Part shown: positions 40,819-49,910 of the stretch, piece after piece
How positions within the stretch are numbered: position 1 is the first letter of the stretch
Layout: the number at the start of each line of letters is the position of its first letter
Source of the DNA: Erwinia sorbitola
Lineage (GTDB): Bacteria > Pseudomonadota > Gammaproteobacteria > Enterobacterales > Enterobacteriaceae
Direction: 5' to 3'
Assembly (NCBI RefSeq): GCF_009738185.1
Contig: NZ_CP046509.1
Coordinates: forward strand, 3,909,501-3,973,500
DNA: 64,000 nt
The notes under the pieces: generated by a model
Told to the model about the DNA's origin: nothing
Database searches by the model: none
The model's input: only the letters and a program-made list of their open reading frames with translations
Program-made: the position numbers and the translations under genes

Positions 40819-42618
40819 ATGGCTTTTACCACAGGATTTACGTTACAGGACTGGCAGCGCCACTATCGACAGCATCCGCAGGAGGTACTCTCCACGCTGG
40901 AGGCGCTGCTGGCCGATCTCTCCACTGACGATAACGCCTGGCTTTACCTCGCCACGCCTGCACAGCTGCGTGCTCAGGTGGAACCGCTGCTGGCTGCCTG
41001 GCAGCAGGATCCGGCATCGCTGCCGCTGTTTGGCGTTCCCTTCGCGGTAAAAGACAATATTGATATCGCAGGCTGGCCGACCAGCGCCGCCTGTCCGGCC
41101 TTTACCTATGTGGCGGAAAGCGATGCCGTAGCGGTGGCCAATCTGAAAGGGGCCGGAGCAATCGTGCTGGGTAAAACCAATCTTGACCAGTACGCTACCG
41201 GGCTGGTCGGCACCCGCTCGCCGTTCGGAGCGGTATGTAACACCTTCAATCCTGAGTATGTCAGCGGCGGCTCCAGCTCCGGCTCGGCATCCGTTACCGC
41301 TCGCGGCCTGGTCTGTTTTGCGCTCGGTACCGATACCGCGGGATCTGGCCGCGTACCCGCCGGATTTAATAATATCATTGGCCTGAAGCCGACCAAAGGC
41401 TGGCTTTCTGCCACCGGCGTGGTGCCCGCCTGCCGTCTGAACGACACTATCTCGATTTTTGCCCTGACGGTAGAGGACGCCTTTCTCACTGCCAGCTGCG
41501 CCGCAGGCTATGACGGCCTGGATGCCTACTCCCGCGTGAATCCGGGCCGCGCTCCCGCCGCGCTACCGGCTACGCCGCGCTTCGCCATACCGTCCAGCCC
41601 GGAGTTCTTCGGCGATACCAGAGCGCAGGCCGCCTGGGAAGCCGCCTGCGCGGATCTTATCGCTGGCGGAGCCACTTTACAGCCCATCGACTTTACCCCC
41701 TTCTCACAGCTGGCCGAACAGCTTTACTACGGCCCGTGGGTGGCGGAGCGCACCGTCGCCGTCGGCGAGATGCTGACACGCCCGGACGAGATGGATCCGG
41801 TGGTATACGGCATTGTTGCCAGCGGCAATAACTATAGCGCGGTGGATGCCTACAAAGCGGAGTACCTGCGTGCCGAACTGACACGTCAAATCCAGCAAAC
41901 CCTCAGCCAGTTTGATGCGCTGGTGGTACCAACCTCGCCCACCATTCATACCCTGGAAGAGATGAAACAGGAGCCGGTGCAGTACAACTCGCAGTTCGGT
42001 ACCTATACCAATTTCACCAATCTCGCCGATTTATCAGCGCTGGCGCTTCCGGCCACGTTCCGCACGGACGGCCTGCCTGCCGGGATCACCCTGATAGCTC
42101 CGGCCTGGTATGACCGTGCGCTGGCAACCTTTGGCATCCGCTGGCAGCAGCAGCAGGCCCTGAGCCTGGGTGCTACCGGTAACGCCCTGCCTGCCGCCGG
42201 ATCCCTGCCTGCCTCACCGCTGCACGTGCGTGTGGCGGTAGTCGGTGCGCATCTGACAGGCATGCCGCTCAACCACCAGCTCACCCGCCGTCATGCGGTG
42301 CTGGTGGAAGAGACGCAGACTGCCGCCTGCTACCGACTCTATGCGCTGGCAAACACTATTCCGGCCAAGCCCGGACTGGCGAAAGATAACTCAGGCGCGG
42401 CGATCATCGTCGAGCTGTGGGATATCCCGCTGGCACGCTTTGGCGAGTTTGTCGCGGAGATCCCCGCCCCGCTGGGCATTGGCACGCTGGAACTGGCCGA
42501 TGGCCGCAGCGTAAAAGGCTTTATCTGTGAACCTGCCGCGCTGGCAGACGCTACCGACATTACCGAATTTGGCGGCTGGCGTCGCTGGCTGACCCGCGAG
42601 GAGCATCCACATGTTTAA
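40819..42618 (+). CDS. atzF: Allophanate hydrolase
   Basis: Hydrolyses allophanate to ammonia and CO2, the second half of the urea amidolyase pathway (also named dur2). It has 599 residues. An amidase-signature domain has the Ser-cisSer-Lys set: Lys78 (FAVKDNID), serines 152-154 (GGSSSGSA) and Ser176 (GTDTAGSGRVPA). The C-terminal ~130 residues form the extra allophanate-hydrolase domain (HVRVAVVGAHLTGMPLNHQL...DGRSVKGF). It is first gene after the sigma-54 promoter. No strong ribosome-binding site is seen before ATG 40819. The urea carboxylase start overlaps its 3' end by 8 bp. Confidence 0.93.
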   Translation: MAFTTGFTLQDWQRHYRQHPQEVLSTLEALLADLSTDDNAWLYLATPAQLRAQVEPLLAAWQQDPASLPLFGVPFAVKDNIDIAGWPTSAACPAFTYVAESDAVAVANLKGAGAIVLGKTNLDQYATGLVGTRSPFGAVCNTFNPEYVSGGSSSGSASVTARGLVCFALGTDTAGSGRVPAGFNNIIGLKPTKGWLSATGVVPACRLNDTISIFALTVEDAFLTASCAAGYDGLDAYSRVNPGRAPAALPATPRFAIPSSPEFFGDTRAQAAWEAACADLIAGGATLQPIDFTPFSQLAEQLYYGPWVAERTVAVGEMLTRPDEMDPVVYGIVASGNNYSAVDAYKAEYLRAELTRQIQQTLSQFDALVVPTSPTIHTLEEMKQEPVQYNSQFGTYTNFTNLADLSALALPATFRTDGLPAGITLIAPAWYDRALATFGIRWQQQQALSLGATGNALPAAGSLPASPLHVRVAVVGAHLTGMPLNHQLTRRHAVLVEETQTAACYRLYALANTIPAKPGLAKDNSGAAIIVELWDIPLARFGEFVAEIPAPLGIGTLELADGRSVKGFICEPAALADATDITEFGGWRRWLTREEHPHV

Positions 42619-45600
42619 TACCGTACTGATTGCTAACCGTGGCGAAATCGCCTGCCGCGCCATTCGCACCCTGAAACGGCTGGGGATCACCAGCGTGGCG
42701 GTCTATTCGCTGGCGGACAAAAACGCACAGCATGTCAAAGATGCTGATATCGCCATCCCCCTCGGCGGCGAAAAAGCCAGCGACAGCTACCTGGTGATAG
42801 ACAAGATACTCGATGCTGCCCGCGAGAGCGGCGCACAGGCTATCTGGCCGGGCTATGGATTCCTGTCAGAGAGCCTGCCGTTTGCCGCCGCCTGCGAGGC
42901 CGCCGGCATTATCTTTATCGGCCCGACGGCCCATCAGATCGGCGAATTTGGCCTGAAGCACCGCGCCCGTGAACTGGCAGCAGCAGCGGGTGTTCCGATG
43001 ACTCCAGGTACTCCGCTACTGGTTTCGCTGGATGAAGCCCTCACCGCCGCCCGGCATATTGGCTACCCGGTGATGCTGAAAAGCACCGCCGGCGGCGGCG
43101 GAATCGGCCTGACGCGCTGTGCCGATGAAACAACGCTTATCGGTGCCTGGGAGAGCGTACGCCGCCTGGGCGAACAGTTTTTCAGCGATGCCGGTGTGTT
43201 TCTTGAACGCTGTATCGACCAGGCCCGCCACGTTGAAGTGCAAATCTTTGGTGATGGTCAGGGCAAAGTGGTGGCGCTGGGCGAGCGCGACTGTTCGCTG
43301 CAACGCCGTAATCAGAAAGTCGTGGAGGAGACACCCGCGCCAAATCTGCCTGCCGCTACCCGTGCTGCTCTGCTCGACTCGGCGGTCAAACTCGGTGAGC
43401 TGGTTAACTATCGCAGCGCCGGAACGGTGGAGTATATCTACGATGCGGCACGTGATGAGTTCTACTTTCTGGAAGTGAACACCCGTTTACAGGTGGAGCA
43501 TCCGGTCACCGAGTGCGTTACCGGGCTGGATCTGGTGGAGTGCATGTTGCAGGTCGCCGCAGGAGAACAGCCGGACTGGGCTCGTATGGCGCAGGCACCG
43601 CAGGGCGCCTCGATCGAAGTCCGTATCTATGCCGAAGATCCGCTGAAGAACTTCCAGCCCAGCCCCGGCGTCCTGACCGAGGTCTGCTTCCCGGAAGGCG
43701 TGCGCATCGATAGCTGGATCAGCACCGGTACCGAAGTATCTGCATTCTACGATCCGATGATCGCCAAGCTGATCGTACATGGTAAAACCCGTGAGGCGGC
43801 GCTGGAAAAAATGCAGACGGCGCTCAATGAAACCCGCCTGCACGGTATCGCCACCAACCTGGATTATCTGCGCCAGATTATTGCCACCGGAGCATTTCAG
43901 AGTGGAGAAGTGTGGACGCGGCTGCTTGACAGTTTCACTCCGCATTCGCCAGTGGTGGAAGTTATCCAGCCGGGAACATGGAGCAGCATCCAGGATTATC
44001 CGGGCCGCCTCGGCTACTGGGATATCGGCGTTCCGCCGTCAGGGCCGATGGATGACTACGCCTTCCGCCTCGCCAACCGTATTGTCGGCAACGCCGAAGA
44101 AGCCGCCGGACTCGAATTTACCTTGCAGGGGCCGACCCTGCGTTTTCACAGCGATGCGCTGATCGCGCTGACCGGAGCCGCCTGCCCGGCACATCTTGAC
44201 GGTACAGAGGTGGCGTACTGGCAGCCGCTGGCGGTTAAAGCCGGGCAGACGCTGACGCTGGGACGTGCCCAACAGGGCTGCCGCACTTATCTGGCGGTAC
44301 GCAATGGTTTTGACGTACCGGAATATCTCGGCAGCCGTTCCACCTTTGCACTGGGTCAGTTTGGCGGGCATGCCGGACGCACCCTGCGCGTGGCAGATAT
44401 GCTGGCGATTTCCCAGCCATCACTGGCCGCCTGCACCACTCCGGCACCGGTCAGCGCCCCCCAGCCCCTTCCTGCCGAAGCACAGCCGGTCTACGGTGAC
44501 GAATGGCGCATCGGTGTGCTGTACGGCCCGCACGGTGCACCGGAGTTCTTTACCCAGCACTCTATTGATGAGTTTTTCGCCAGCGAATGGCAGGTGCATT
44601 ACAACTCCAACCGCCTCGGCGTACGTCTGGTCGGGCCGAAACCTGGCTGGACGCGCGCCAACGGGGGTGAAGCCGGACTGCATCCGTCCAACGTCCACGA
44701 CTGTGAATACGCCATTGGCGCGGTGAATTTTACCGGTGATTTCCCGGTTATCCTCACCCGTGACGGGCCAAGCCTCGGCGGCTTCGTCTGCCCGGTAACC
44801 ATCGCCAAAGCCGAACTGTGGAAAGTCGGCCAGGTGAAACCAGGCGATCGCATTCGTTTCCATCCTATAAGCTTCGACGAGGCCCACGCGCTGGAACAGG
44901 CGCAGAGCCGCAGCGTTCAGCGCCTCAACTCTCTGCACGCCCCGGTATTTGAGGTGCCGTCACTGGCTGAAACCGTTAACGGCCCGGCCACGGCACTGGC
45001 GACCATCAAAGCGACAGAGACCACACCGACTGCCATCTATCGCCAGGCAGGAGATAACTACATTCTGCTGGAGTACGGCGACAACGTGCTGGATCTCGCG
45101 CTGCGGCTGCGCGTCCATCTGCTGATGAGCGCCATCAATGAGACCGGGCAACCCGGTATTGAAGAGCTCTCTCCGGGGGTGCGTTCGCTGCAAATCCGCT
45201 ATGACAGCCAGATCCTGAGTCAGAAACAGCTGATGACTCTGCTGCTTCAGCTGGAGAAAGGTCTGGGTGATGTGACACGCATGAGCGTGCCGTCGCGCAT
45301 TGTCCATCTGCCAATGGCATTTGAAGACAGCGCAACGCTCGGGGCGGTGGAGCGCTACTCAGAGACGGTACGCGCCAGCGCCCCGTGGCTGCCGAATAAC
45401 GTCGATTTTATTCAGCGTATTAACGGCCTCAGCAGCCGTGAAGAGGTCAGCGCGACCATTTTTGACGCCAGCTATTTGATCCTCGGCCTCGGCGATGTCT
45501 ATCTCGGCGCACCCTGTGCCGTACCGATCGACCCGCGCCATCGTCTGCTCAGTTCCAAATATAATCCGGCGCGCACCTTCACCGCTGAAGGCACCGTGGG

Positions 45601-46228
45601 TATCGGCGGCATGTATATGTGCATCTATGGCATGGACTCCCCCGGCGGCTATCAGCTGGTGGGCCGTACCCTGCCTATCTGGAACAAGTTTCTGAAAAAC
45701 AAACAGTTCGCGCCAAACGAACCCTGGCTGCTGCACTTCTTTGACCAGGTGCGTTTCTATCCGGTCAGTGAAGCTGAACTGGACGTGCTGCGCGATGACT
45801 TCCGCGAAGGGCGCGCCACCATCCGCATTGAACAGTCGGTGTTTGATTTTGCTGAACATACGCAGTTCCTCAGCGACCATGCGGCCTCTATCGCGCAGTT
45901 CCGCCAGCGGCAGGCCAGCGCCTTTGATACCGAGGTCGCTCTGTGGGCGCAGGAGGAGGAAGGCGCACCGCTCACCAGTGAAGAGACGCTGCTGCCACCA
46001 GAAGAAGATGAGGGGGCCACCCAGGTGAGCGCTGATATGAACGGCAATATCTGGAAAGTACTGGTGCAGCCGGGCGATGAAGTGGTAGCCGGCCAGCCGC
46101 TGATCATCGTTGAAGCAATGAAAATGGAGCTGGCAATTTATGCCCCGCAGGCAGGGCGCGTAAAACGTATCGCCTGCCAGCCGGGCCGCCCGGTCAGCCC
46201 CGGGGATGCCCTGCTGTGGCTGGAATAA
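42611..46228 (+). CDS. uca: Urea carboxylase (biotin-dependent)
   Basis: Carboxylates urea to allophanate with ATP and bicarbonate. The single 1205-residue chain contains a biotin carboxylase domain (1-450; ANRGEIACRAIRTLKRLG, STAGGGGIGL, EVNTRLQVEHPVTE), then KipI/KipA-like carboxyltransferase regions (about 455-1110; GGEAGLHPSNVHDCEYAIG, DGPSLGGFVCP). The C-terminal biotin carrier has biotinyl Lys1171 in VEAMKMELA. Asn706 in GAVNFTGD corresponds, as I recall the alignment, to the Asn of true urea carboxylases, where guanidine carboxylases have Asp. The neighbouring urea transporter and the absence of guanidine-pathway genes support urea. It overlaps atzF by 8 bp, so translation is probably coupled. 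Confidence 0.93.
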   Translation: MFNTVLIANRGEIACRAIRTLKRLGITSVAVYSLADKNAQHVKDADIAIPLGGEKASDSYLVIDKILDAARESGAQAIWPGYGFLSESLPFAAACEAAGIIFIGPTAHQIGEFGLKHRARELAAAAGVPMTPGTPLLVSLDEALTAARHIGYPVMLKSTAGGGGIGLTRCADETTLIGAWESVRRLGEQFFSDAGVFLERCIDQARHVEVQIFGDGQGKVVALGERDCSLQRRNQKVVEETPAPNLPAATRAALLDSAVKLGELVNYRSAGTVEYIYDAARDEFYFLEVNTRLQVEHPVTECVTGLDLVECMLQVAAGEQPDWARMAQAPQGASIEVRIYAEDPLKNFQPSPGVLTEVCFPEGVRIDSWISTGTEVSAFYDPMIAKLIVHGKTREAALEKMQTALNETRLHGIATNLDYLRQIIATGAFQSGEVWTRLLDSFTPHSPVVEVIQPGTWSSIQDYPGRLGYWDIGVPPSGPMDDYAFRLANRIVGNAEEAAGLEFTLQGPTLRFHSDALIALTGAACPAHLDGTEVAYWQPLAVKAGQTLTLGRAQQGCRTYLAVRNGFDVPEYLGSRSTFALGQFGGHAGRTLRVADMLAISQPSLAACTTPAPVSAPQPLPAEAQPVYGDEWRIGVLYGPHGAPEFFTQHSIDEFFASEWQVHYNSNRLGVRLVGPKPGWTRANGGEAGLHPSNVHDCEYAIGAVNFTGDFPVILTRDGPSLGGFVCPVTIAKAELWKVGQVKPGDRIRFHPISFDEAHALEQAQSRSVQRLNSLHAPVFEVPSLAETVNGPATALATIKATETTPTAIYRQAGDNYILLEYGDNVLDLALRLRVHLLMSAINETGQPGIEELSPGVRSLQIRYDSQILSQKQLMTLLLQLEKGLGDVTRMSVPSRIVHLPMAFEDSATLGAVERYSETVRASAPWLPNNVDFIQRINGLSSREEVSATIFDASYLILGLGDVYLGAPCAVPIDPRHRLLSSKYNPARTFTAEGTVGIGGMYMCIYGMDSPGGYQLVGRTLPIWNKFLKNKQFAPNEPWLLHFFDQVRFYPVSEAELDVLRDDFREGRATIRIEQSVFDFAEHTQFLSDHAASIAQFRQRQASAFDTEVALWAQEEEGAPLTSEETLLPPEEDEGATQVSADMNGNIWKVLVQPGDEVVAGQPLIIVEAMKMELAIYAPQAGRVKRIACQPGRPVSPGDALLWLE

Positions 46229-46238
46229 GGACGTGACT

Positions 46239-46940
46239 ATGGAGGAGGTGCCGCAGAAACGCAGTAAAGATCGCCCGGAAGCGCTGGCCGACCGCGTCTA
46301 TCACCGGTTGAAAAATGACATCTTTGATTTTCGTCTGATGCCGGGTGACCGCTTCAGCGAAAGCGAAGTTGCCGAGCGTATGGATGTCAGCCGTACGCCG
46401 GTTCGTCAGGCGCTGTTTCGTCTTGAGAGAGAAGGCTATGTCGAAGTCTGGTTTCGTAGCGGCTGGCAGGTACGACAGTTCGATTTTGCCTATTTCGAGG
46501 AGCTGTACGACCTGCGTACCGTGCTGGAGTGCGAAGCGGTAAAACGCCTGTGCCACCTGCCTGCCGACCAGACCGCCGCGCTGCTGATGCCCCTGACCTG
46601 CTTCTGGATAGATGAACCACGACTGGAAGAGGGGATGGCCGTATCGCTACACGATGAAGCCTTCCATATCGCCCTGGTGACAGCGGCAGGCAACAGCGAA
46701 ATGGCGCGTATCCACCGCGAATTAACCGAAAAGATCCGCATTATCCGTCGCCTGGACTTTACCCGCGAAGACCGGATCAGTGCGACCTATAACGAACATG
46801 CGCGCATCCTGCGCGCGATATTGCATCAGCACAGTGAGGAGGCACAGCGCATTCTGACCAGCCATATTGCCGTAAGCCGCGCCGAGGTCAGAAAAATCAC
46901 CATCCACATGCTCCAGCAGGCCAGGCTCGCCCCGGAATAA
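46239..46940 (+). CDS. GntR-family regulator with FCD domain
   Basis: Transcriptional regulator of 233 residues from ATG at 46239, which has AAGGA 7 bases upstream. Frame-compatible upstream codons lie inside urea carboxylase. The N-terminal winged helix is ALADRVYHRLKNDIFDFRL...VAERMDVSRTPVRQALFRLE (residues 12-65). An FCD effector domain follows (EELYDLRTVLECEAVKRL, HDEAFHIALVTAAGN, HARILRAILHQH), with His residues that often bind a metal in FCD proteins. It sits inside the operon it probably controls, 10 bp after urea carboxylase. The effector is unknown. The inverted repeat before atzF is its best candidate operator. Confidence 0.88.
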   Translation: MEEVPQKRSKDRPEALADRVYHRLKNDIFDFRLMPGDRFSESEVAERMDVSRTPVRQALFRLEREGYVEVWFRSGWQVRQFDFAYFEELYDLRTVLECEAVKRLCHLPADQTAALLMPLTCFWIDEPRLEEGMAVSLHDEAFHIALVTAAGNSEMARIHRELTEKIRIIRRLDFTREDRISATYNEHARILRAILHQHSEEAQRILTSHIAVSRAEVRKITIHMLQQARLAPE

Positions 46941-46947
46941 TTCGGGG
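46930..46947 (+). other. Hairpin at the end of the gntR gene
   Basis: CCCCG and CGGGG pair across the gntR stop codon (with AAT/ATT inside and one bulge). It may tune passage into urtA or mark an mRNA processing point. No T-tract follows. The 79-bp gap before urtA shows no sigma-54 or clear sigma-70 promoter. Confidence 0.4.
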
Positions 46948-47019
46948 AGAGGCCTCCGGTGGTCAACGGGGGAACAGGGTTTCATACCAATAATCTTACA
47001 TACACTTAGGGGTTTACTG

Positions 47020-48288
47020 ATGAAGAGACGTTCACTGCTCAAGGCTTTCGCGCTTTCTGCCACCGTTGTCAGCATGGGATTATCCTGGGGTGCTCAGGCG
47101 GCTGACACCATCAAAGTGGGTATTATGCATTCACTCTCCGGCACGATGGCCATCTCCGAAACGCCGCTGAAAGACGTGGCGCTGATGACCATTGATGAGA
47201 TTAACGCGAACGGCGGTGTGCTGGGTAAAAAGCTGGAACCGGTGGTGGTTGATCCCGCCTCGAACTGGCCGTTATTTGCGGAAAAAGCCCGTCAGCTGCT
47301 GACTCATGACAAGGCGGCGGTAGTCTTCGGCTGCTGGACTTCAGTTTCGCGCAAATCGGTGCTGCCGGTGTTTGAAGAGCTGAACGGCCTGCTGTTCTAC
47401 CCGGTACAGTATGAAGGCGAAGAGATGTCGCCAAACGTGTTCTACACCGGTGCTGCGCCTAATCAGCAGGCCATCCCGGCTGTGGAATACCTGATGAGCG
47501 AAGACGGCGGCAGCGCTAAACGCTTCTTCCTGCTGGGTACCGACTATGTCTATCCGCGTACCACCAACAAGATCCTGCGTGCCTTCCTGCACTCAAAAGG
47601 GGTGAAAGACAGCGATATCGAAGAGGTCTACACGCCGTTTGGCTACAGCGACTATCAGACTATCGTTTCCAACATTAAAAAATTCTCTGCCGGCGGCAAA
47701 ACTGCGGTGGTTTCTACTATCAACGGTGACTCCAACGTACCGTTCTATAAAGAGCTGGCTAACCAGGGTATCAAAGCGACCGATGTCCCGGTTGTGGCCT
47801 TCTCGGTAGGTGAGGAAGAGCTGCGCGGCATCGATACCAGACCGCTGGTAGGAAATCTGGCCGCATGGAACTACTTCGAATCCGTCGATAACCCAACCAA
47901 CGCGAAATTCGTCGCCGCTTACCGCGCCTATGCCAAAGCTCACAAACTGCCAAATGCCGATACCGTCGTTACTAACGACCCGATGGAAGCGACCTATGTT
48001 GGCATTCATATGTGGGCGCAGGCGGTAGAGAAAGCAGGCACCACCGATGTGGATAAAGTGCGTGCAGCTATGGCCGGTCAGACCTTTGCCGCGCCGGATG
48101 GCTTTACCCTGACGATGGATCAGACCAACCACCATCTGCACAAACCGGTGATGATTGGCGAAATCGAAGATAACGGCCAGTTCAACGTGGTCTGGCAGAC
48201 CGATAAACCGGTGCGTGCTCAACCATGGAGCCCGTATATCGCCGGTAACGATAAAAAACCCGATCACCCGGTAAAAACCAGCAATTAA
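47020..48288 (+). CDS. urtA: Urea ABC transporter, substrate-binding protein
   Basis: Periplasmic binding protein delivering urea to UrtBC. It has 422 residues of the Leu/Ile/Val-binding superfamily (type 1 fold). The signal peptide starts MKRRSLLKAF and is cleaved after AQA; KRRSLLK resembles a twin-arginine motif. Blocks GIMHSLSGTMAISETPLKD, VFGCWTSVSRKSVLPVFEE and LFYPVQYEGEE are typical of UrtA rather than general amino-acid binders. The close of the protein keeps HHLHKPVMIGEI. It is followed by a REP-like hairpin and then urtB. Confidence 0.94.
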   Translation: MKRRSLLKAFALSATVVSMGLSWGAQAADTIKVGIMHSLSGTMAISETPLKDVALMTIDEINANGGVLGKKLEPVVVDPASNWPLFAEKARQLLTHDKAAVVFGCWTSVSRKSVLPVFEELNGLLFYPVQYEGEEMSPNVFYTGAAPNQQAIPAVEYLMSEDGGSAKRFFLLGTDYVYPRTTNKILRAFLHSKGVKDSDIEEVYTPFGYSDYQTIVSNIKKFSAGGKTAVVSTINGDSNVPFYKELANQGIKATDVPVVAFSVGEEELRGIDTRPLVGNLAAWNYFESVDNPTNAKFVAAYRAYAKAHKLPNADTVVTNDPMEATYVGIHMWAQAVEKAGTTDVDKVRAAMAGQTFAAPDGFTLTMDQTNHHLHKPVMIGEIEDNGQFNVVWQTDKPVRAQPWSPYIAGNDKKPDHPVKTSN

Positions 48289-48307
48289 ACCCGTTATATC
48301 CATCACC

Positions 48308-48331
48308 GTAGGGGTCGGGCCTGCCCGACCC
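48308..48331 (+). repeat. REP-like hairpin between urtA and urtB
   Basis: GTAG-GGGTCGGGC-CT-GCCCGACCC has the same layout as the array at 27.4-28.0 kb (GTAG head, 9-bp stem, 2-base centre) but a different, fully compensated stem. It fills the 59-bp spacer between the binding-protein gene and the first permease gene, where such elements commonly stabilise upstream mRNA. Confidence 0.85.
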
Positions 48332-48347
48332 GCTACCGGAGCCACTT

Positions 48348-49910
48348 ATGATGACGCGATTCCTGCTGCTACTGCTGTTCAGCCTGCCGCTGCTGGCCCA
48401 GGCCGGATCGGCCACCGATTTTGTTACCGCCAGCCGCAGCGATCAACTGACTCTCTTACAGCAGTGGGCCGCCGCACCGAACGCCAGCCGTCTGCCTCTG
48501 TTGCAGGCGCTGCACAGTGAAAGCGTGGTGCTGGACGAGAACAAACAGCCCTTTACCCGGGTTCAGGATCGGCTGGTGCCGCTGGAAGGCCATGCGGCCC
48601 CGGTTGGCAACACCAAAAAACTGTTTATGAATAACCGGCTGCGCGTAATGATCGCCAGCGCACTGGCGGCACACCAGCTGGTCAGCCCGATCAGCGCCGT
48701 ACGTCTGCAAGCGGCCCGCGCATTGCAAAATGATGCGAGTCTGGATCAGCTGCCGCTGCTGAAACAGCGCCTTGCAGGCGAAGAGGATGCCGCCGTTCAT
48801 GCGGTACTGGCGCAGGCGGTTGCCGGATTACAGCTATCAGACAGTAATCCGCTGATGCGCCTGGAGGCAGTAAAACTGCTGGGGGAAACCAGCGATCCGC
48901 AAACCCAGGCCAGTCTGGAACGCCTGCTTCAGCCGCAGAACGAGACCGACGCCCGCGTACGTGCTGCGGCGGCAGAAAGCCTGAAACAGATTCGCTATCG
49001 TCTGCTGCCGGGCGATCTGCTTGGGCAGGCTTTTACCGGATTGTCGCTGGGTTCGGTACTGCTGCTGGCCGCCCTCGGGCTGGCGATCACCTACGGCCTG
49101 CTGGGGGTGATCAATATGGCCCACGGCGAAATGCTGATGATTGGCGCTTATGCCACCTGGATGGTTCAGAATCTGTTTCAGCGCTTCGCCCCTGAGTGGC
49201 TGGCGTTTTATCCGCTGCTGGCGCTGCCGGTGGCCTTCTTTATCACTGCCGCCATCGGCATGGTGCTGGAACGCACCATTATTCGCCATCTTTACGGACG
49301 CCCGCTGGAAACACTGCTCGCCACCTGGGGCATCAGCCTGATGCTGATCCAGCTGGTGCGTATTCTGTTTGGTGCCCAAAACCTCGAAGTGGCCAACCCG
49401 CCGTGGCTCTCCGGAGGTCTGCAAGTGTTGCCCAACCTGGTACTGCCGTACAACCGTATGGCGGTGATCCTGTTTGTAATTGGCGTGCTGGTGCTGACCT
49501 GGCTGCTGCTGAATAAAACCCGCCTGGGGATGAATGTCCGGGCCGTTACGCAAAACCGTGCGATGGCAGACTGCTGCGGCGTACCGACCGGGCGCATTGA
49601 TATGCTGGCATTTGGCCTCGGTTCCGGCATTGCCGGTCTGGGCGGCGTGGCGCTGTCGCAGCTTGGCAACGTTGGCCCGGAGCTGGGACAGGGCTACATC
49701 ATCGACTCCTTCCTCGTGGTGGTTACCGGCGGCGTCGGCCAGCTGGCGGGTACCGTCGTGGCGGCGCTCGGCCTTGGCATCCTTAATAAAGTGCTGGAAC
49801 CGCAGATCGGCGCGGTGCTCGGTAAAATCCTGATCCTGGTGTTAATCGTGCTGTTTATACAGAAACGACCGCAGGGACTGTTCGCCTTTAAAGGGAGGGT
49901 GATTGACTGA
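48348..49910 (+). CDS. urtB: Urea ABC transporter, permease UrtB
   Basis: Inner-membrane permease of the LivH type, 520 residues. The first 220 residues are a signal peptide (MTRFLLLLLFSLPLLAQAG) and a helical, HEAT-like extracytoplasmic extension (QAARALQNDASLDQLPLLKQ, AAAESLKQIRYRLLPG), which is characteristic of proteobacterial UrtB. The membrane part begins at about residue 225 (GLAITYGLLGVINMAHGEML) and has 8 or so helices. Two adjacent ATGs (48348, 48351) are possible starts. Its stop codon overlaps the urtC start by 1 bp. Confidence 0.94.
   Translation: MMTRFLLLLLFSLPLLAQAGSATDFVTASRSDQLTLLQQWAAAPNASRLPLLQALHSESVVLDENKQPFTRVQDRLVPLEGHAAPVGNTKKLFMNNRLRVMIASALAAHQLVSPISAVRLQAARALQNDASLDQLPLLKQRLAGEEDAAVHAVLAQAVAGLQLSDSNPLMRLEAVKLLGETSDPQTQASLERLLQPQNETDARVRAAAAESLKQIRYRLLPGDLLGQAFTGLSLGSVLLLAALGLAITYGLLGVINMAHGEMLMIGAYATWMVQNLFQRFAPEWLAFYPLLALPVAFFITAAIGMVLERTIIRHLYGRPLETLLATWGISLMLIQLVRILFGAQNLEVANPPWLSGGLQVLPNLVLPYNRMAVILFVIGVLVLTWLLLNKTRLGMNVRAVTQNRAMADCCGVPTGRIDMLAFGLGSGIAGLGGVALSQLGNVGPELGQGYIIDSFLVVVTGGVGQLAGTVVAALGLGILNKVLEPQIGAVLGKILILVLIVLFIQKRPQGLFAFKGRVID

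Noticed and set aside
46941..47019. Second sigma-54 promoter or GntR operator before urtA
   Set aside because: No GG/GC element with correct spacing and no GTATAC-centred dyad was seen in the 79 bp.
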